DNA of 64,000 nucleotides, from contig NZ_FLQR01000007.1 in NCBI RefSeq assembly GCF_900078385.1, positions 124,001 through 188,000 of the forward strand, given 5' to 3'. Position 1 is the first letter of the stretch, and each line of letters begins with the position of its first letter. Below are positions 1 through 8,979 of the stretch, piece by piece. Both the position numbers and the translations under genes were made by a program. This stretch comes from an uncultured Microbacterium sp. Lineage in GTDB: Bacteria > Actinomycetota > Actinomycetes > Actinomycetales > Microbacteriaceae. Under the pieces are notes generated by a model, which was not told where the DNA came from, searched no databases, and saw only the letters and a program-made list of their open reading frames with translations.

Positions 1-54
1 GCGGACAGGATCATCGCGGATGCCGTGGAGAACGTCCGGCTCCTCGCCGGATGA
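1..54 (+). CDS. C-terminal end of an upstream gene (partial)
   Basis: Reading from the first base gives 17 codons (ending VENVRLLAG) and a TGA stop. The peptide is helical in character and the codon use is GC3-rich like its neighbours. It is too short to assign a family. It could also be chance open frame, since only 17 codons are visible. Confidence 0.45.
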   Translation, partial: ADRIIADAVENVRLLAG

Positions 55-62
55 CGACGCGA

Positions 63-91
63 GCCGCCGACCCCGAGACGTGCTCGGCGGC
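63..91. terminator. Hairpin between convergent genes
   Basis: An 8-bp perfect stem, GCCGCCGA at 63-70 and TCGGCGGC at 84-91, encloses a 13-nt loop between the end of the upstream gene and the stop of the following minus-strand gene. There is no U-tract, so termination is only inferred from position. Confidence 0.35.
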
Positions 92-111
92 CGGCGGCTG
101 TGCGGGGCGGG

Positions 112-3006
112 TCAGCGCACGGTGATGCGCACGCTGCCCGAGGTCGAGCCGGTCGTCTGCGCCGAGCCGCTGTAGACGGCCGTGACCGAGGTCACGCCCG
201 TGCGGGAGAACGTCACCGGGGCCGTGGCCTTGCCGTTCTTCAGCACGGCGGTCGCGATGACCTTGCCTCCCGCGACGAACCGGACCGAGCCGGTCGGCGT
301 GTGGTTCGCACCGGTCACCGTGACGGTCAGAGCGACCGCGGCGTTCCGCTTCACGGACGTCTTCGCGGCCTTCACCGTCGTGCGGCTCGCGGCCTTCGTG
401 ACCGTGAGGGACGTCGCGACGCTGCGGGAGGCACCGGCGCGCGGGCCTCCCGCGAACTGCGCGACCAGCTGGTGCTTCCCGACGCTCAGCGCCGGAAGCG
501 TGACCGTCGCGACGCCGTTCTTGGCGGCGCCCTTCGCGATCACCTTCGCGCCCTCGCGGATCTCGACGGCGCCGTTCTGTGCGCCGGAGACCGTGATCTT
601 CGCCGCGACCTTCGCCCCGTAGGGCGCCGTGGCCCTGTCGAGGCGGAGGGACGTCGTCGTGGCCAGCGCGTCGGCGAAGGCATCCGTGGCCTTCCCGAGC
701 TTCAGGAAGACCGTCTCGCCGGTGGCATCCTTCAGCCCGTCGTTGTCGGTGACGCCGTAGAGCCGACCGTCGGCCGCGATGGTGAAGCCCTCGAGCTTCT
801 CCTGCGTCCACCCGTCGGTGGCGCGGAGCGCGGGGAGCACATCGATCGCGAGCCTCTTCTCCAGGATCGGCAGCGGCGCGGTGGTCGGGTCGGATACCCG
901 TCCGTCCTGGTACGGCACCGTCACGGTGTAGATCCGCTTGGTGCGGGCGGCCGGTCCGTTCAGCTTGTCGCGCTCGATCACCGCGAAGGTGTGGTCGTCG
1001 ACCGCGGTGATCTCCGACAGGCCCACCCAGTCACCGCTGCCGCGGAGGGGCGACTGCAGGCGGTAGCCGTACCAGTGGAACGACGCGTCGCTCACGTCGT
1101 AGCGGCCGATCCGCACCACGTCATCGCCCTCGAAGTCCTCGAGCGTCGCGAGGTCGGACCAGAGCGGCCGCTGGATGACGAACCAGACGTGCTCGCCGCC
1201 GGCGTCGGTCGTCGCGGTGACGCCCTCGAGCCCCCAGTTCTTGATCTTCGACGAGACGTCGGCCGGCAGCGCGATCCGCTCCTGCACCGCCCCGGCGTCG
1301 TCCGCGCGGACCAACACGTTCTTGTCGCCGGTCGCACCCTCCGAGGCGAGCCAGAACCCGCCCTGCGGGCGCGCGAACACGCCTTCGACATCGAGGGCGA
1401 CGGCTGAGCCGCCGTCGGTGATCGGAACGGAGCGGGTGACGCGCGCGGGGGTCTTCGACACGTCGATCTGGAACAGCGTGCCGCTCTTGATGACCGTGTC
1501 CGCCGCGCTCCACAGCGTCGACGCATCGGTCGGGTCGCCCGACAGCGCGCCGAGCGCCTGCCAGCCGATCGGAGCGCCGCTGGCGTCGTCGTCGGAGACG
1601 ATCGTCGGGTACGTCGCCCGACCGGGCTTCCACTCGTAGATGCCGACGGTGGCGCGGACGTTGACCGCCGCGTCATCCGTCTCGCTGGAGACCGCGAAGA
1701 GCCCGCGCGAGGGGATCGGGAGCAGGCCCTCGGGTCCGTTCGTCGCCGGGAGCAGCTGGGTGAATGCCGGCGCGGCCGGGTCGGTCATGTCATAGACGGC
1801 CACGACGTTGCTGCGCTCCGACCCGACGAACGCGTACGTCGTGCCGTCGTACTCCGCGACGGCGAGCCCCTCGGGCTCGGCACCCTTCTTCGCGGCACGG
1901 TCGTCGTTGTACACGCCGTGCCGGATGGCGAGCCGCTCGAACGAGTTCCCGGCATCCCACACGACCGTGCCGGCCTTGTCGAAGACGGTCCAGCCGCGCG
2001 ATCCGCCCTTCCAGTCGCCCTCATTCGCCGTGGCCAGGTGCTCGTCGTCGATCCAGACCACCGAGTCGGGCTCGCGGCGCACGCCGGCGAGGGAGTCGGT
2101 CGGGCGGATGATGCCGTCCTTCTTCGCGTCGATGCCGGTCAGATCGACCGACCCGGCACTGAAGACGTCGGTGATGGCGGCCGTCTCGGAGTCGACGAGC
2201 ACGATGCCGTTGTTCTCCTGCAGCGTGAGGGCGACGAGGCCGTCGCCGTTGATGCTCACGTACTCCGGTTCGGGATCGGTCGGCTCGACGATGCCCGCGG
2301 CGGTGAAGGAGGGCAGCGCGGACCCGTCGTCCGCGGTCAGGTCGACGCGCCGCAGCGACCAGTCGGCCGGGGCGCCTTCGAGCGAGAGCAGCTGGAGGAA
2401 GCCGGCGGGGGCCTGCGGCAGGTCACCCTTCGCCGCATCGGCGGGTGTGAAGTCCTCGTCGCGCTGGTTCTCGATCGCGATCGCGGCGACGCCCTTGTCC
2501 GCGCTCAGCGCGATCGAGTCGGGCTGACCGCCCAGGTCGATGCTGCGCACGCGCTTGGCGTCGCTGATCCGCACGACGTCGAGCCGGCCGCTCGGGTCGG
2601 TGAACGACTTCGACGTGTCGACGACGACGAGCACGTATCTGCCGACGACGGCCACGGATGTCGGCTGATCGTCGATGTTGCCGAGAGTCGCGAGGGAGAG
2701 GGTGCCGGCGCCGACCGGATCGGCCGGGTCGCTGATGTCGAGGAAGCCGATGCGCTTGCCGAGGGCGTCGGTGTAGATCAGGGTCTTGCCGTCCTCGGAG
2801 ACCGCGGAGATCTCCGCGACGGTCGGCGCCGAGGCGGACACCCCGGCGGGGACGTTCTTGTACACCGGGTAGGTGGCCACCCGCTGGAAGGACTTGTTTT
2901 CGGCGGCGGATGCCGTGGCGGCGAGGGAGGGGACGGTGGCGGGGAGCGCGGCGGCGAAGACGGCGGCGGCCGCCACGCAGGCGATCACGCGAGGAGTTCG
3001 GGACAT
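112..3006 (-). CDS. Secreted choice-of-anchor I / phytase-esterase-like protein with C-terminal Ig-like repeats
   Basis: 964 residues. A Sec signal peptide occupies about residues 1-35 (MSRTPRV, long Ala-rich core, cleavage near ASAAEN). The first half (about 40-480) is a propeller of the choice-of-anchor I type with motifs such as FLDISDPADP. About 530-790 is the esterase-like phytase domain, with DVEGVFARPQGGFWLASEG. The last 170 residues are two Ig-like (Big_3_5 type) domains rich in Lys and Val. It is probably an extracellular or wall-associated phosphoester or lipid-phosphate hydrolase, but the substrate cannot be read from sequence. The start at 3006 was chosen for the signal peptide and an upstream GTGAGGG ribosome site; longer in-frame starts add an Arg-rich, unlikely leader. 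Confidence 0.8.
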   Translation of the reverse strand: MSRTPRVIACVAAAAVFAAALPATVPSLAATASAAENKSFQRVATYPVYKNVPAGVSASAPTVAEISAVSEDGKTLIYTDALGKRIGFLDISDPADPVGAGTLSLATLGNIDDQPTSVAVVGRYVLVVVDTSKSFTDPSGRLDVVRISDAKRVRSIDLGGQPDSIALSADKGVAAIAIENQRDEDFTPADAAKGDLPQAPAGFLQLLSLEGAPADWSLRRVDLTADDGSALPSFTAAGIVEPTDPEPEYVSINGDGLVALTLQENNGIVLVDSETAAITDVFSAGSVDLTGIDAKKDGIIRPTDSLAGVRREPDSVVWIDDEHLATANEGDWKGGSRGWTVFDKAGTVVWDAGNSFERLAIRHGVYNDDRAAKKGAEPEGLAVAEYDGTTYAFVGSERSNVVAVYDMTDPAAPAFTQLLPATNGPEGLLPIPSRGLFAVSSETDDAAVNVRATVGIYEWKPGRATYPTIVSDDDASGAPIGWQALGALSGDPTDASTLWSAADTVIKSGTLFQIDVSKTPARVTRSVPITDGGSAVALDVEGVFARPQGGFWLASEGATGDKNVLVRADDAGAVQERIALPADVSSKIKNWGLEGVTATTDAGGEHVWFVIQRPLWSDLATLEDFEGDDVVRIGRYDVSDASFHWYGYRLQSPLRGSGDWVGLSEITAVDDHTFAVIERDKLNGPAARTKRIYTVTVPYQDGRVSDPTTAPLPILEKRLAIDVLPALRATDGWTQEKLEGFTIAADGRLYGVTDNDGLKDATGETVFLKLGKATDAFADALATTTSLRLDRATAPYGAKVAAKITVSGAQNGAVEIREGAKVIAKGAAKNGVATVTLPALSVGKHQLVAQFAGGPRAGASRSVATSLTVTKAASRTTVKAAKTSVKRNAAVALTVTVTGANHTPTGSVRFVAGGKVIATAVLKNGKATAPVTFSRTGVTSVTAVYSGSAQTTGSTSGSVRITVR

Positions 3007-3117
3007 GACCCTCACACCATCGGCGGCGGCGGAACCACGGCCGACCGGCGCATGAACAACCCGTGACGCCCGGTCCAACAATCCCTGGCCGGGCTCCCGC
3101 GCCGGCGTCGCCCCCGG

Positions 3118-3178
3118 GTTCATCCGCGCCGAAATGCGGGTGCCGCACCGTCCCACCCACCATCCGGCGCGGGTGAAC
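3118..3178. repeat. Palindromic repeat unit 1
   Basis: The outer arms GTTCATCCGCGCC (3118-3130) and GGCGCGGGTGAAC (3166-3178) pair with one mismatch. An inner GCGGGTG/CACCCAC pairs with one mismatch. The unit shares TTCATCCGCGCCGAA and GCGGGTG with the next unit. It lies in the 335-bp intergenic stretch between the divergent genes starting at 3006 and 3342, which otherwise holds no gene. Confidence 0.7.
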
Positions 3179-3190
3179 GGGAGCATGACG

Positions 3191-3251
3191 ATTCATCCGC
3201 GCCGAATGGCGGGTGTCTTCGCCGGACACCCGCAGGATGCCGCGGATGAAC
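3191..3251. repeat. Palindromic repeat unit 2
   Basis: The outer arms TTCATCCGCG (3192-3201) and CGCGGATGAA (3241-3250) are perfectly complementary. The inner arms GCGGGTGTC (3209-3217) and GACACCCGC (3225-3233) are perfectly complementary around a 7-nt loop, with 7-nt unpaired stretches between the two stems. It is a second copy of the unit at 3118-3178. Confidence 0.8.
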
Positions 3252-3341
3252 CTCCCGCGGCGGAGGCGGTATCTCTCCGGCCCGCCGTGCCTCCTCTTCC
3301 ACAACGCGCCGCGCGGCGCGACGGCTCGAAGGAGGCCCCCG

Positions 3342-4193
3342 ATGCGCGTACCGACAGGCATCCCGACGGAGCAGATCGAGAGCACGGACGAGATCTGGCT
3401 CGCCTACGACGGCACGACGGGCGCCGCGACCACGGGCCGACTGGCTCCCGACGGCACCGCGACCGACTTCGCGCACTTCACGCTCGACCGCGGCTGGCAT
3501 TCGATCCAACCCGTCATGAACGGGATCACGCTCTTCTGGGCCAGCGGGACCGGCTCGCAGGTGAGCGCCGGTGTCTTCAGCCCGGCCGGGGTCTTCACCG
3601 ACCTGGTCACCAGTTCCCTCGGCGGCGACGGCTTCCATCGGATGCTCGTGCTGCACGCGGGCCTGGTGATGTGGACGCGCAGCGTGCAGGAGAACGGGCA
3701 GTACCGCCTCGTCGCCGTGATCGGCCGGGTCTTCCCCGACGGTCGCCACGAGGTCGTCAGTGAGCAGTACCTCCTCGACTTCTGGACGCACATCGTCCAT
3801 GTCGGCGGCGGCTTCGTGCTCTTCTACAACTCCGACTCCCGCAGTGCCGCGACCGGACGCGTCACGGCACAGGGCGCTTTCGTCGACCTCGGGCACAGCT
3901 ACCAGTTCGACCCATGGACGACACTCCTCTCCACGGGAGACGGGACCGTGCTGCTCCACAACAGCGCGGACGGGCTCCTGATCACCGGTCGCGTCCTCGC
4001 CGACGGGTCGTTCATCGACCTGCACACCCAGTTCTTCGGGCAGATGAGATTCATCCCGACGACCAGGGGGCGCTATGTGATCCTCCGCACCGCCGACACG
4101 CTCGCGGCGCGGCTGGACGGCGGCGGCGTCTTCACCGACACCGTGATCGTCCACGGCCTGCCCACGCAGCGGCAGATCGTCTTCGTACGCTGA
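3342..4193 (+). CDS. Small propeller-like repeat protein of unknown function
   Basis: 283 residues, no signal peptide, no membrane segment. The chain is built from about six degenerate repeats of 40-45 residues, each with a motif like TGRVLADGSFIDLHT (for example TGRLAPDGTATDFAH, AGVFSPAGVFTDLVT, TGRVTAQGAFVDLGH, ARLDGGGVFTDTVIV) followed by a hydrophobic strand such as GTVLLHNSADG. This pattern suggests a six-bladed beta-propeller or tectonin-like fold, probably cytoplasmic. The ATG at 3342 follows a good AAGGAGG ribosome site, which fixes the start against longer Arg-rich frames. It is preceded by two palindromic repeats and followed by leuS. The family was not recognised and no function is proposed. 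Confidence 0.75.
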   Translation: MRVPTGIPTEQIESTDEIWLAYDGTTGAATTGRLAPDGTATDFAHFTLDRGWHSIQPVMNGITLFWASGTGSQVSAGVFSPAGVFTDLVTSSLGGDGFHRMLVLHAGLVMWTRSVQENGQYRLVAVIGRVFPDGRHEVVSEQYLLDFWTHIVHVGGGFVLFYNSDSRSAATGRVTAQGAFVDLGHSYQFDPWTTLLSTGDGTVLLHNSADGLLITGRVLADGSFIDLHTQFFGQMRFIPTTRGRYVILRTADTLAARLDGGGVFTDTVIVHGLPTQRQIVFVR

Positions 4194-4233
4194 TCGGGAC
4201 GACCCGCCCCTGGTCTTCGCGCACGCGGCTGGC

Positions 4234-4239
4234 CAGAAT
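4234..4239 (+). promoter_or_regulatory. -10 element for leaderless leuS
   Basis: CAGAAT lies 7 nt before the ATG at 4247, the same geometry as at many other genes here, with no ribosome site upstream. It favours 4247 over the ATG at 4238. Confidence 0.45.
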
Positions 4240-4246
4240 GATCCCC

Positions 4247-7135
4247 ATGCCGGCCAGCGGCGCACCGGGCGAACCGCGCGAACCCCGCCCCTTCGCCTAT
4301 ACGGCGCGCCGTGCGGCCGAGATCGAGGCGCACTGGCAGGACGTGTGGGATGCCGACGGCACCTTCCACGCGCCGAACCCGGTCGGCGACCTCGCGGGCG
4401 ACGCCGAGATCCTCGAGCGGCCCACGCGCTACATCCTCGACATGTTCCCCTACCCGTCGGGCGCGGGCCTGCACGTCGGGCATCCGCTGGGCTACATCGC
4501 GACCGACGTCTACGCCCGCTACCTGCGCATGAGCGGCTGCAACGTCCTGCACGCGTTCGGGTTCGATGCGTTCGGCCTGCCCGCCGAGCAGTACGCCATC
4601 GCGACCGGCACCCACCCGCGCCAGACGACCCTCGCGGCGATCGCCACGATGCGCGGGCAGCTCCGCCGACTGGGTCTCGGGCACGACGGGCGGCGGTCGG
4701 TGTCCACGATCGACCCGGGTTTCTACCGGTGGACGCAGTGGATCTTCCTCCAGATGTTCGGGTCCTGGTACGACGAGACGAGCGACCGCGCCCGCCCGAT
4801 CGACGAGCTGATCGCCGAGTTCTCCTCCGGACGCCGGGCGATCCCGGGGGGTGATCGGACGTGGGACGACCTCGCCGCGCCGGAGCGCGATGAGGTGCTC
4901 AATGCGTTCCGGCTCGCCTATGTGTCGGATGCACCCGTGAACTGGAGCCCGGGCCTCGGCACCGTGCTGGCCAACGAGGAGGTCACCGCCGACGGCCGCT
5001 CGGAGCGGGGCAACTACCCGGTCTTCAAGGCGAAGCTGCGGCAGTGGAACCTGCGGATCACCGCGTACGCCGACCGGCTGCTCGCCGACCTCGACCAGCT
5101 CGCCTGGCCGGAGTCGATCACGCAGCAGCAGCGGAACTGGATCGGCCGGTCGGAGGGTGCACGCATCGTGTTCCCGGTGGGCGCGGAGCGGATCGAGGTC
5201 TACACGACCCGGCCGGAGACGCTGTTCGGCGTCACCTCCGTCGTCCTGGCGCCCGAGCATCCGCTCGTCGACGCCGTGACCGCGGGCGCCTGGCCGGACG
5301 GCACGGATGCCGCGTGGACGGGCGGCATGCCCGCTCCACGGGATGCGGTCGCGGCGTACCGGGCGCTGGCGGCTGCCCGGTCCGACCGCGATCGCCAGGC
5401 CGACACCCGAGAGCCCTCCGGAGTTTTCACCGGGGCCTTCGCGATGAACCCCGCGACCGGCGCGCTCGTGCCGATCTTCCTCGCCGACCACGTGCTGACC
5501 GGGTACGGCACCGGCGCGGTCATGGCAGTGCCTGCCCACGATCAGCGCGACTTCGCATTCGCGCGACGGATGCGGCTGCCCATCGTCGCGGTCCTCGCGC
5601 CGGACGATGCCCCGCCGTCGCCCGACACCGCGGCGTGGGACGGCGCATCGGTGCCGGCGGCCGCGACGCTCATGCACTCGGCCAACGACGCCGTGTCGCT
5701 CGACGGCCTCGATCTGGGCACGGCGCGGGGACGCATCATCGCGTGGCTGAAGGCGACCGGGGCGGGCGAGCCGGCCGTCACCTACCGGCTGCGGGACTGG
5801 CTGTTCAGCCGGCAGCGGTACTGGGGGGAGCCGATCCCGATCGTCTACGACGAGGCCGGCGGCATCCATCCCCTGCCCGCGTCGATGCTCCCGCTGGAAC
5901 TGCCCGATGTGCAGGACTACTCGCCGCGCACGTTCGACCCCGACGACGCCGACACCGTCCCCGAGGCCCCGCTCTCCCGGCACGACGACTGGGTCGCCGT
6001 GACCCTCGATCTCGGCGACGGGCCGCGCCGCTACCGGCGGGAGACGAACACGATGCCCAACTGGGCGGGCTCCTGCTGGTACGAGATGCGCTACCTCGAC
6101 CCGGCGAACGCCGACGCGCTCGTCGACCCGCGCATCGAGCGGTACTGGATGGGTCCCCGCGCGGGCACCCCCCTCGGCGGCGTCGACCTCTACGTCGGCG
6201 GCGCCGAGCACGCGGTGCTGCATCTGCTCTACGCGCGGTTCTGGTCGAAGGTGCTTTTCGACCTGGGTCACGTCTCGGCGGCCGAGCCGTTCCACCGGCT
6301 GTACAACCAGGGCATGATCCAGGCGTTCGTGTACCGGGACGAGCGGGGCATCGCCGTGCCGGCAGACGAGGTCGTGGAGGGCGCCGACGGGTTCACCCAC
6401 GACGACCTGCCCGTGACGCGGACGCTCGGGAAGATGGGCAAGTCGCTGAAGAACGCCGTCGCCCCGGACGCGATCTTCACCCGGTACGGTGCCGACACCC
6501 TGCGCCTCTACGAGATGGCCATGGGTCCGCTCGACCTCGCCCGCCCGTGGGACACCCGGGCGGTCGTCGGGCAGTTCCGGCTGCTCCAGCGGATCTGGCG
6601 GAACGTCGTGGACGAGGACACCGGTGCGCTCACCGTGTCGGAGGCGGAGCCGGATGCGGAGACCCGGCGGCTTCTCGATCGCACGGTCGCGGAGGTCACC
6701 GCCCAGATGCAGGGCCTGCGGTTCAACACCGCGATCGCGAAGATCACCGAGCTGAACAATCATCTGACGAAGTCGGCCGCTCCGGTGGCGCGGAGCGTGG
6801 CGGAGGCGCTCGTGCTGATGCTCGCGCCGCTGGCTCCCCACATCGGCGAGGAGCTGTGGCGGCGCCTGGGGCACGACACCTCGCTCGCACACGAGCCCTT
6901 CCCCGCGGTCGCACCCGACGCGGAGGTCGCCACCGCCGTGCCGTGCGTCGTGCAGATCAACGGCAAGGTGCGCGCCGTCATCACGGTGGATCCCGCGGTG
7001 ACGGAGACCGAGCTCGGCGCGCTCGCCCTCGCGAACGAGCGGATCGCGGGGCTCGTCGCGGGCCGCGACATCGAGCGGACGATCATCCGCCCACCCTCGC
7101 TCGTGAACCTCGTCGTGCGGCGGCCGGGCGCCTGA
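4247..7135 (+). CDS. leuS: Leucine--tRNA ligase
   Basis: 962 residues, class I aminoacyl-tRNA synthetase that charges tRNA-Leu in the cytoplasm. The HIGH signature is HVGH at about 76-79 (within YPSGAGLHVGHPLGY) and the KMSKS signature is KMGKS at about 729-733, the variant usual in actinobacteria. The CP1 editing domain (about 250-560) includes TTRPETLFGVT and AVPAHDQRDF, and the anticodon and C-terminal domains are complete. The length matches the 950-970 residue actinobacterial form. It could begin at 4238, adding MIP. As I recall, some Microbacteriaceae use a shorter LeuRS of the HMGHAE type, so whether this is the only copy in the genome cannot be told from the window. Confidence 0.97.
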   Translation: MPASGAPGEPREPRPFAYTARRAAEIEAHWQDVWDADGTFHAPNPVGDLAGDAEILERPTRYILDMFPYPSGAGLHVGHPLGYIATDVYARYLRMSGCNVLHAFGFDAFGLPAEQYAIATGTHPRQTTLAAIATMRGQLRRLGLGHDGRRSVSTIDPGFYRWTQWIFLQMFGSWYDETSDRARPIDELIAEFSSGRRAIPGGDRTWDDLAAPERDEVLNAFRLAYVSDAPVNWSPGLGTVLANEEVTADGRSERGNYPVFKAKLRQWNLRITAYADRLLADLDQLAWPESITQQQRNWIGRSEGARIVFPVGAERIEVYTTRPETLFGVTSVVLAPEHPLVDAVTAGAWPDGTDAAWTGGMPAPRDAVAAYRALAAARSDRDRQADTREPSGVFTGAFAMNPATGALVPIFLADHVLTGYGTGAVMAVPAHDQRDFAFARRMRLPIVAVLAPDDAPPSPDTAAWDGASVPAAATLMHSANDAVSLDGLDLGTARGRIIAWLKATGAGEPAVTYRLRDWLFSRQRYWGEPIPIVYDEAGGIHPLPASMLPLELPDVQDYSPRTFDPDDADTVPEAPLSRHDDWVAVTLDLGDGPRRYRRETNTMPNWAGSCWYEMRYLDPANADALVDPRIERYWMGPRAGTPLGGVDLYVGGAEHAVLHLLYARFWSKVLFDLGHVSAAEPFHRLYNQGMIQAFVYRDERGIAVPADEVVEGADGFTHDDLPVTRTLGKMGKSLKNAVAPDAIFTRYGADTLRLYEMAMGPLDLARPWDTRAVVGQFRLLQRIWRNVVDEDTGALTVSEAEPDAETRRLLDRTVAEVTAQMQGLRFNTAIAKITELNNHLTKSAAPVARSVAEALVLMLAPLAPHIGEELWRRLGHDTSLAHEPFPAVAPDAEVATAVPCVVQINGKVRAVITVDPAVTETELGALALANERIAGLVAGRDIERTIIRPPSLVNLVVRRPGA

Positions 7136-7155
7136 GGGCGCCCATCCGCCGGCCG

Positions 7156-7161
7156 TAATCT
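7156..7161 (+). promoter_or_regulatory. -10 element, leaderless gene at 7168
   Basis: TAATCT followed by GGAGCC and then the ATG at 7168, so transcription would start at or next to the start codon. Confidence 0.6.
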
Positions 7162-7167
7162 GGAGCC

Positions 7168-8886
7168 ATGCACCTGAACGAGACGCGCGCCTGGAACCGC
7201 TTCTACGCCGACGGCACGCCTCTCGATATCGAGCCCGCGGTCGGCTCGCTGTCCGATCTCCTCGACGAGCGCGTCGCGCAGTACGGCGAGCGCCCCGCGG
7301 TGACCTTCTTCGGCGCGAGCCTGACCTACCGGGAGGTGGCCGACCGCGTCGCGCGTGTCGCGCGGGGCCTCCACGACCTGGGTGTCCGTCCCGGTGCCCG
7401 CGTCGCCCTCGTGATGCCCAACGCGCCGCAGCACCTCATCGCGTTCTACGCGGTGCTGCGCCTGGGCGCCATCGTCGTGGAGCACAACCCGCTGTACACG
7501 CCGGACGAACTCGAGGTGCAGTTCCGCGACCACGGCGCGCAGTACGTCATCGCGTGGGACAAGATCGCGCCCGTCATCCGGAGCCTGCCGAAGGACCTCG
7601 GCATCCGACAGGTCGTCGCCGTCGACATCACGCGCGCGATGCCGTTCACGACCCGCCTGGCCCTGAGCCTGCCGATCGCGAAGGCCCGCGAGGCGCGCGC
7701 CAAGCTCACGGCGCGCGCCTCGGGCACCGTGCCGTTCGCGCGGCTCGAGAAGACCGCTCCGCTGGATGCCGCCTTCCCGCGGCCGACGGTGTCGGATGTG
7801 GCGTGCCTGCAGTACACGTCGGGTACGACCGGCACGCCCAAGGGCGCCATGATCACGCACGGCAATCTGTGGGCGAACGCCCGCCAGGGGGCCGCGTGGA
7901 TGCCGCAGTTCCGCCATGGCGAGGGACGCATCTACGGCCTGCTGCCGATGTTCCACTCGTTCGGGCTGCTGCTGTCGGTCATCTACGCCGTCGAGACCGG
8001 CTCGAACGCCGTGCTCTTCCCCACGTTCGACCCCGAGCTCGTGGCGAAGGCGGCCACCACGCTGCCCCCGACGTTCATCCCGGCCGTCCCGCCCATGTTC
8101 GACCGCCTCGCGCGCGTCGCGAAGGAGGGCAGGCTCGACCTCAGCGACGTCGTGTACTCCATCTCCGGCGCGATGACGCTCACCCCCGCGATCGTGAAGC
8201 GCTGGGAGGACCAGGCGGGCAGCATGCTGAACGAGGGCTACGGCCTGACGGAGACGAGCCCGGTGGCCCTCGCCAACCCGTTCACCGACACCCGCAAGAT
8301 CGGTGCCATCGGCATCCCGTTCCCCTCCACCGACATCCGCGTCGTCGATCCCGACCAGCCGACGCGCGAGGTCGCGCTCGGCGAGACCGGCGAGCTGCTC
8401 ATCAAGGGTCCCCAGGTCTTCCAGGGCTACTGGAACCGTCCCGAGGAGACGGCGCAGACGCTGCTCGAGGGCGGGTGGCTCCGCACCGGCGACCTCGTCA
8501 TGCAGGATGCGGACGGGTTCGTCACGGTCGTCGACCGCAAGAAGGAGATCATCATCACGGGCGGCTTCAACGTCGCGCCGACCGAGGTCGAGAAGGTGCT
8601 GACCGGGGTGCCCGGCGTCGCCGAGGCCGCGGTCGTCGGCATTCCGCGCGGCGGCGGGGCGGAGATCGTGACGGCGGTCGTCGTGCTGGAGCCGGGCACG
8701 ACCTTCGACGAGGATGCCGCACGGGAGGTCGCCCGCACGCAGCTGGCCGAGTACAAGCGGCCGACGTCGTACCGCGTGTGGGAGGAGCTGCCGAAGTCGC
8801 TCATCGGGAAGGTCCTGCGACGGCGCGTGCGGGACACGCTCATCGCCGACCGCGGCGCCGTGCGCGCGGCGGACACCGAGGACTGA
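7168..8886 (+). CDS. fadD: Long-chain fatty acid--CoA ligase (AMP-binding)
   Basis: 572 residues. ANL-superfamily enzyme that activates a carboxylic acid with ATP and CoA through an acyl-adenylate. The phosphate-binding loop YTSGTTGTPKG is near residue 216, the adenine motif GYGLTETSP near 357, the hinge motif GWLRTGDLV near 436, and the C-terminal catalytic lysine is in the PKSLIGKVLRR segment. Length and motif order match long-chain acyl-CoA synthetases of fatty acid beta-oxidation, but chain length preference is not readable. It stands alone, with its own leaderless promoter, between leuS and a flavoprotein gene 75 bp downstream. Confidence 0.9.
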   Translation: MHLNETRAWNRFYADGTPLDIEPAVGSLSDLLDERVAQYGERPAVTFFGASLTYREVADRVARVARGLHDLGVRPGARVALVMPNAPQHLIAFYAVLRLGAIVVEHNPLYTPDELEVQFRDHGAQYVIAWDKIAPVIRSLPKDLGIRQVVAVDITRAMPFTTRLALSLPIAKAREARAKLTARASGTVPFARLEKTAPLDAAFPRPTVSDVACLQYTSGTTGTPKGAMITHGNLWANARQGAAWMPQFRHGEGRIYGLLPMFHSFGLLLSVIYAVETGSNAVLFPTFDPELVAKAATTLPPTFIPAVPPMFDRLARVAKEGRLDLSDVVYSISGAMTLTPAIVKRWEDQAGSMLNEGYGLTETSPVALANPFTDTRKIGAIGIPFPSTDIRVVDPDQPTREVALGETGELLIKGPQVFQGYWNRPEETAQTLLEGGWLRTGDLVMQDADGFVTVVDRKKEIIITGGFNVAPTEVEKVLTGVPGVAEAAVVGIPRGGGAEIVTAVVVLEPGTTFDEDAAREVARTQLAEYKRPTSYRVWEELPKSLIGKVLRRRVRDTLIADRGAVRAADTED

Positions 8887-8961
8887 CCCGGCGGCGCGCC
8901 GCCGCGGGACCCGTTGACAGCACCCGGCAGGACGAGGACGCTCGGGGCAAGGGGTTCGGAC

Positions 8962-8979
8962 GTGGACGTGGACGTGGAC
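8962..8979 (+). repeat. GTGGAC hexamer repeat at a start codon
   Basis: Three GTGGAC units and a GTCGAC variant encode VDVDVD at the N-terminus of the flavoprotein. Each GTG is an in-frame potential start. Confidence 0.7.

Noticed and set aside
5044..7158. A 700-codon plus-strand frame inside leuS
   Set aside because: Arg-rich shadow of leuS in another frame, with no conserved motif.
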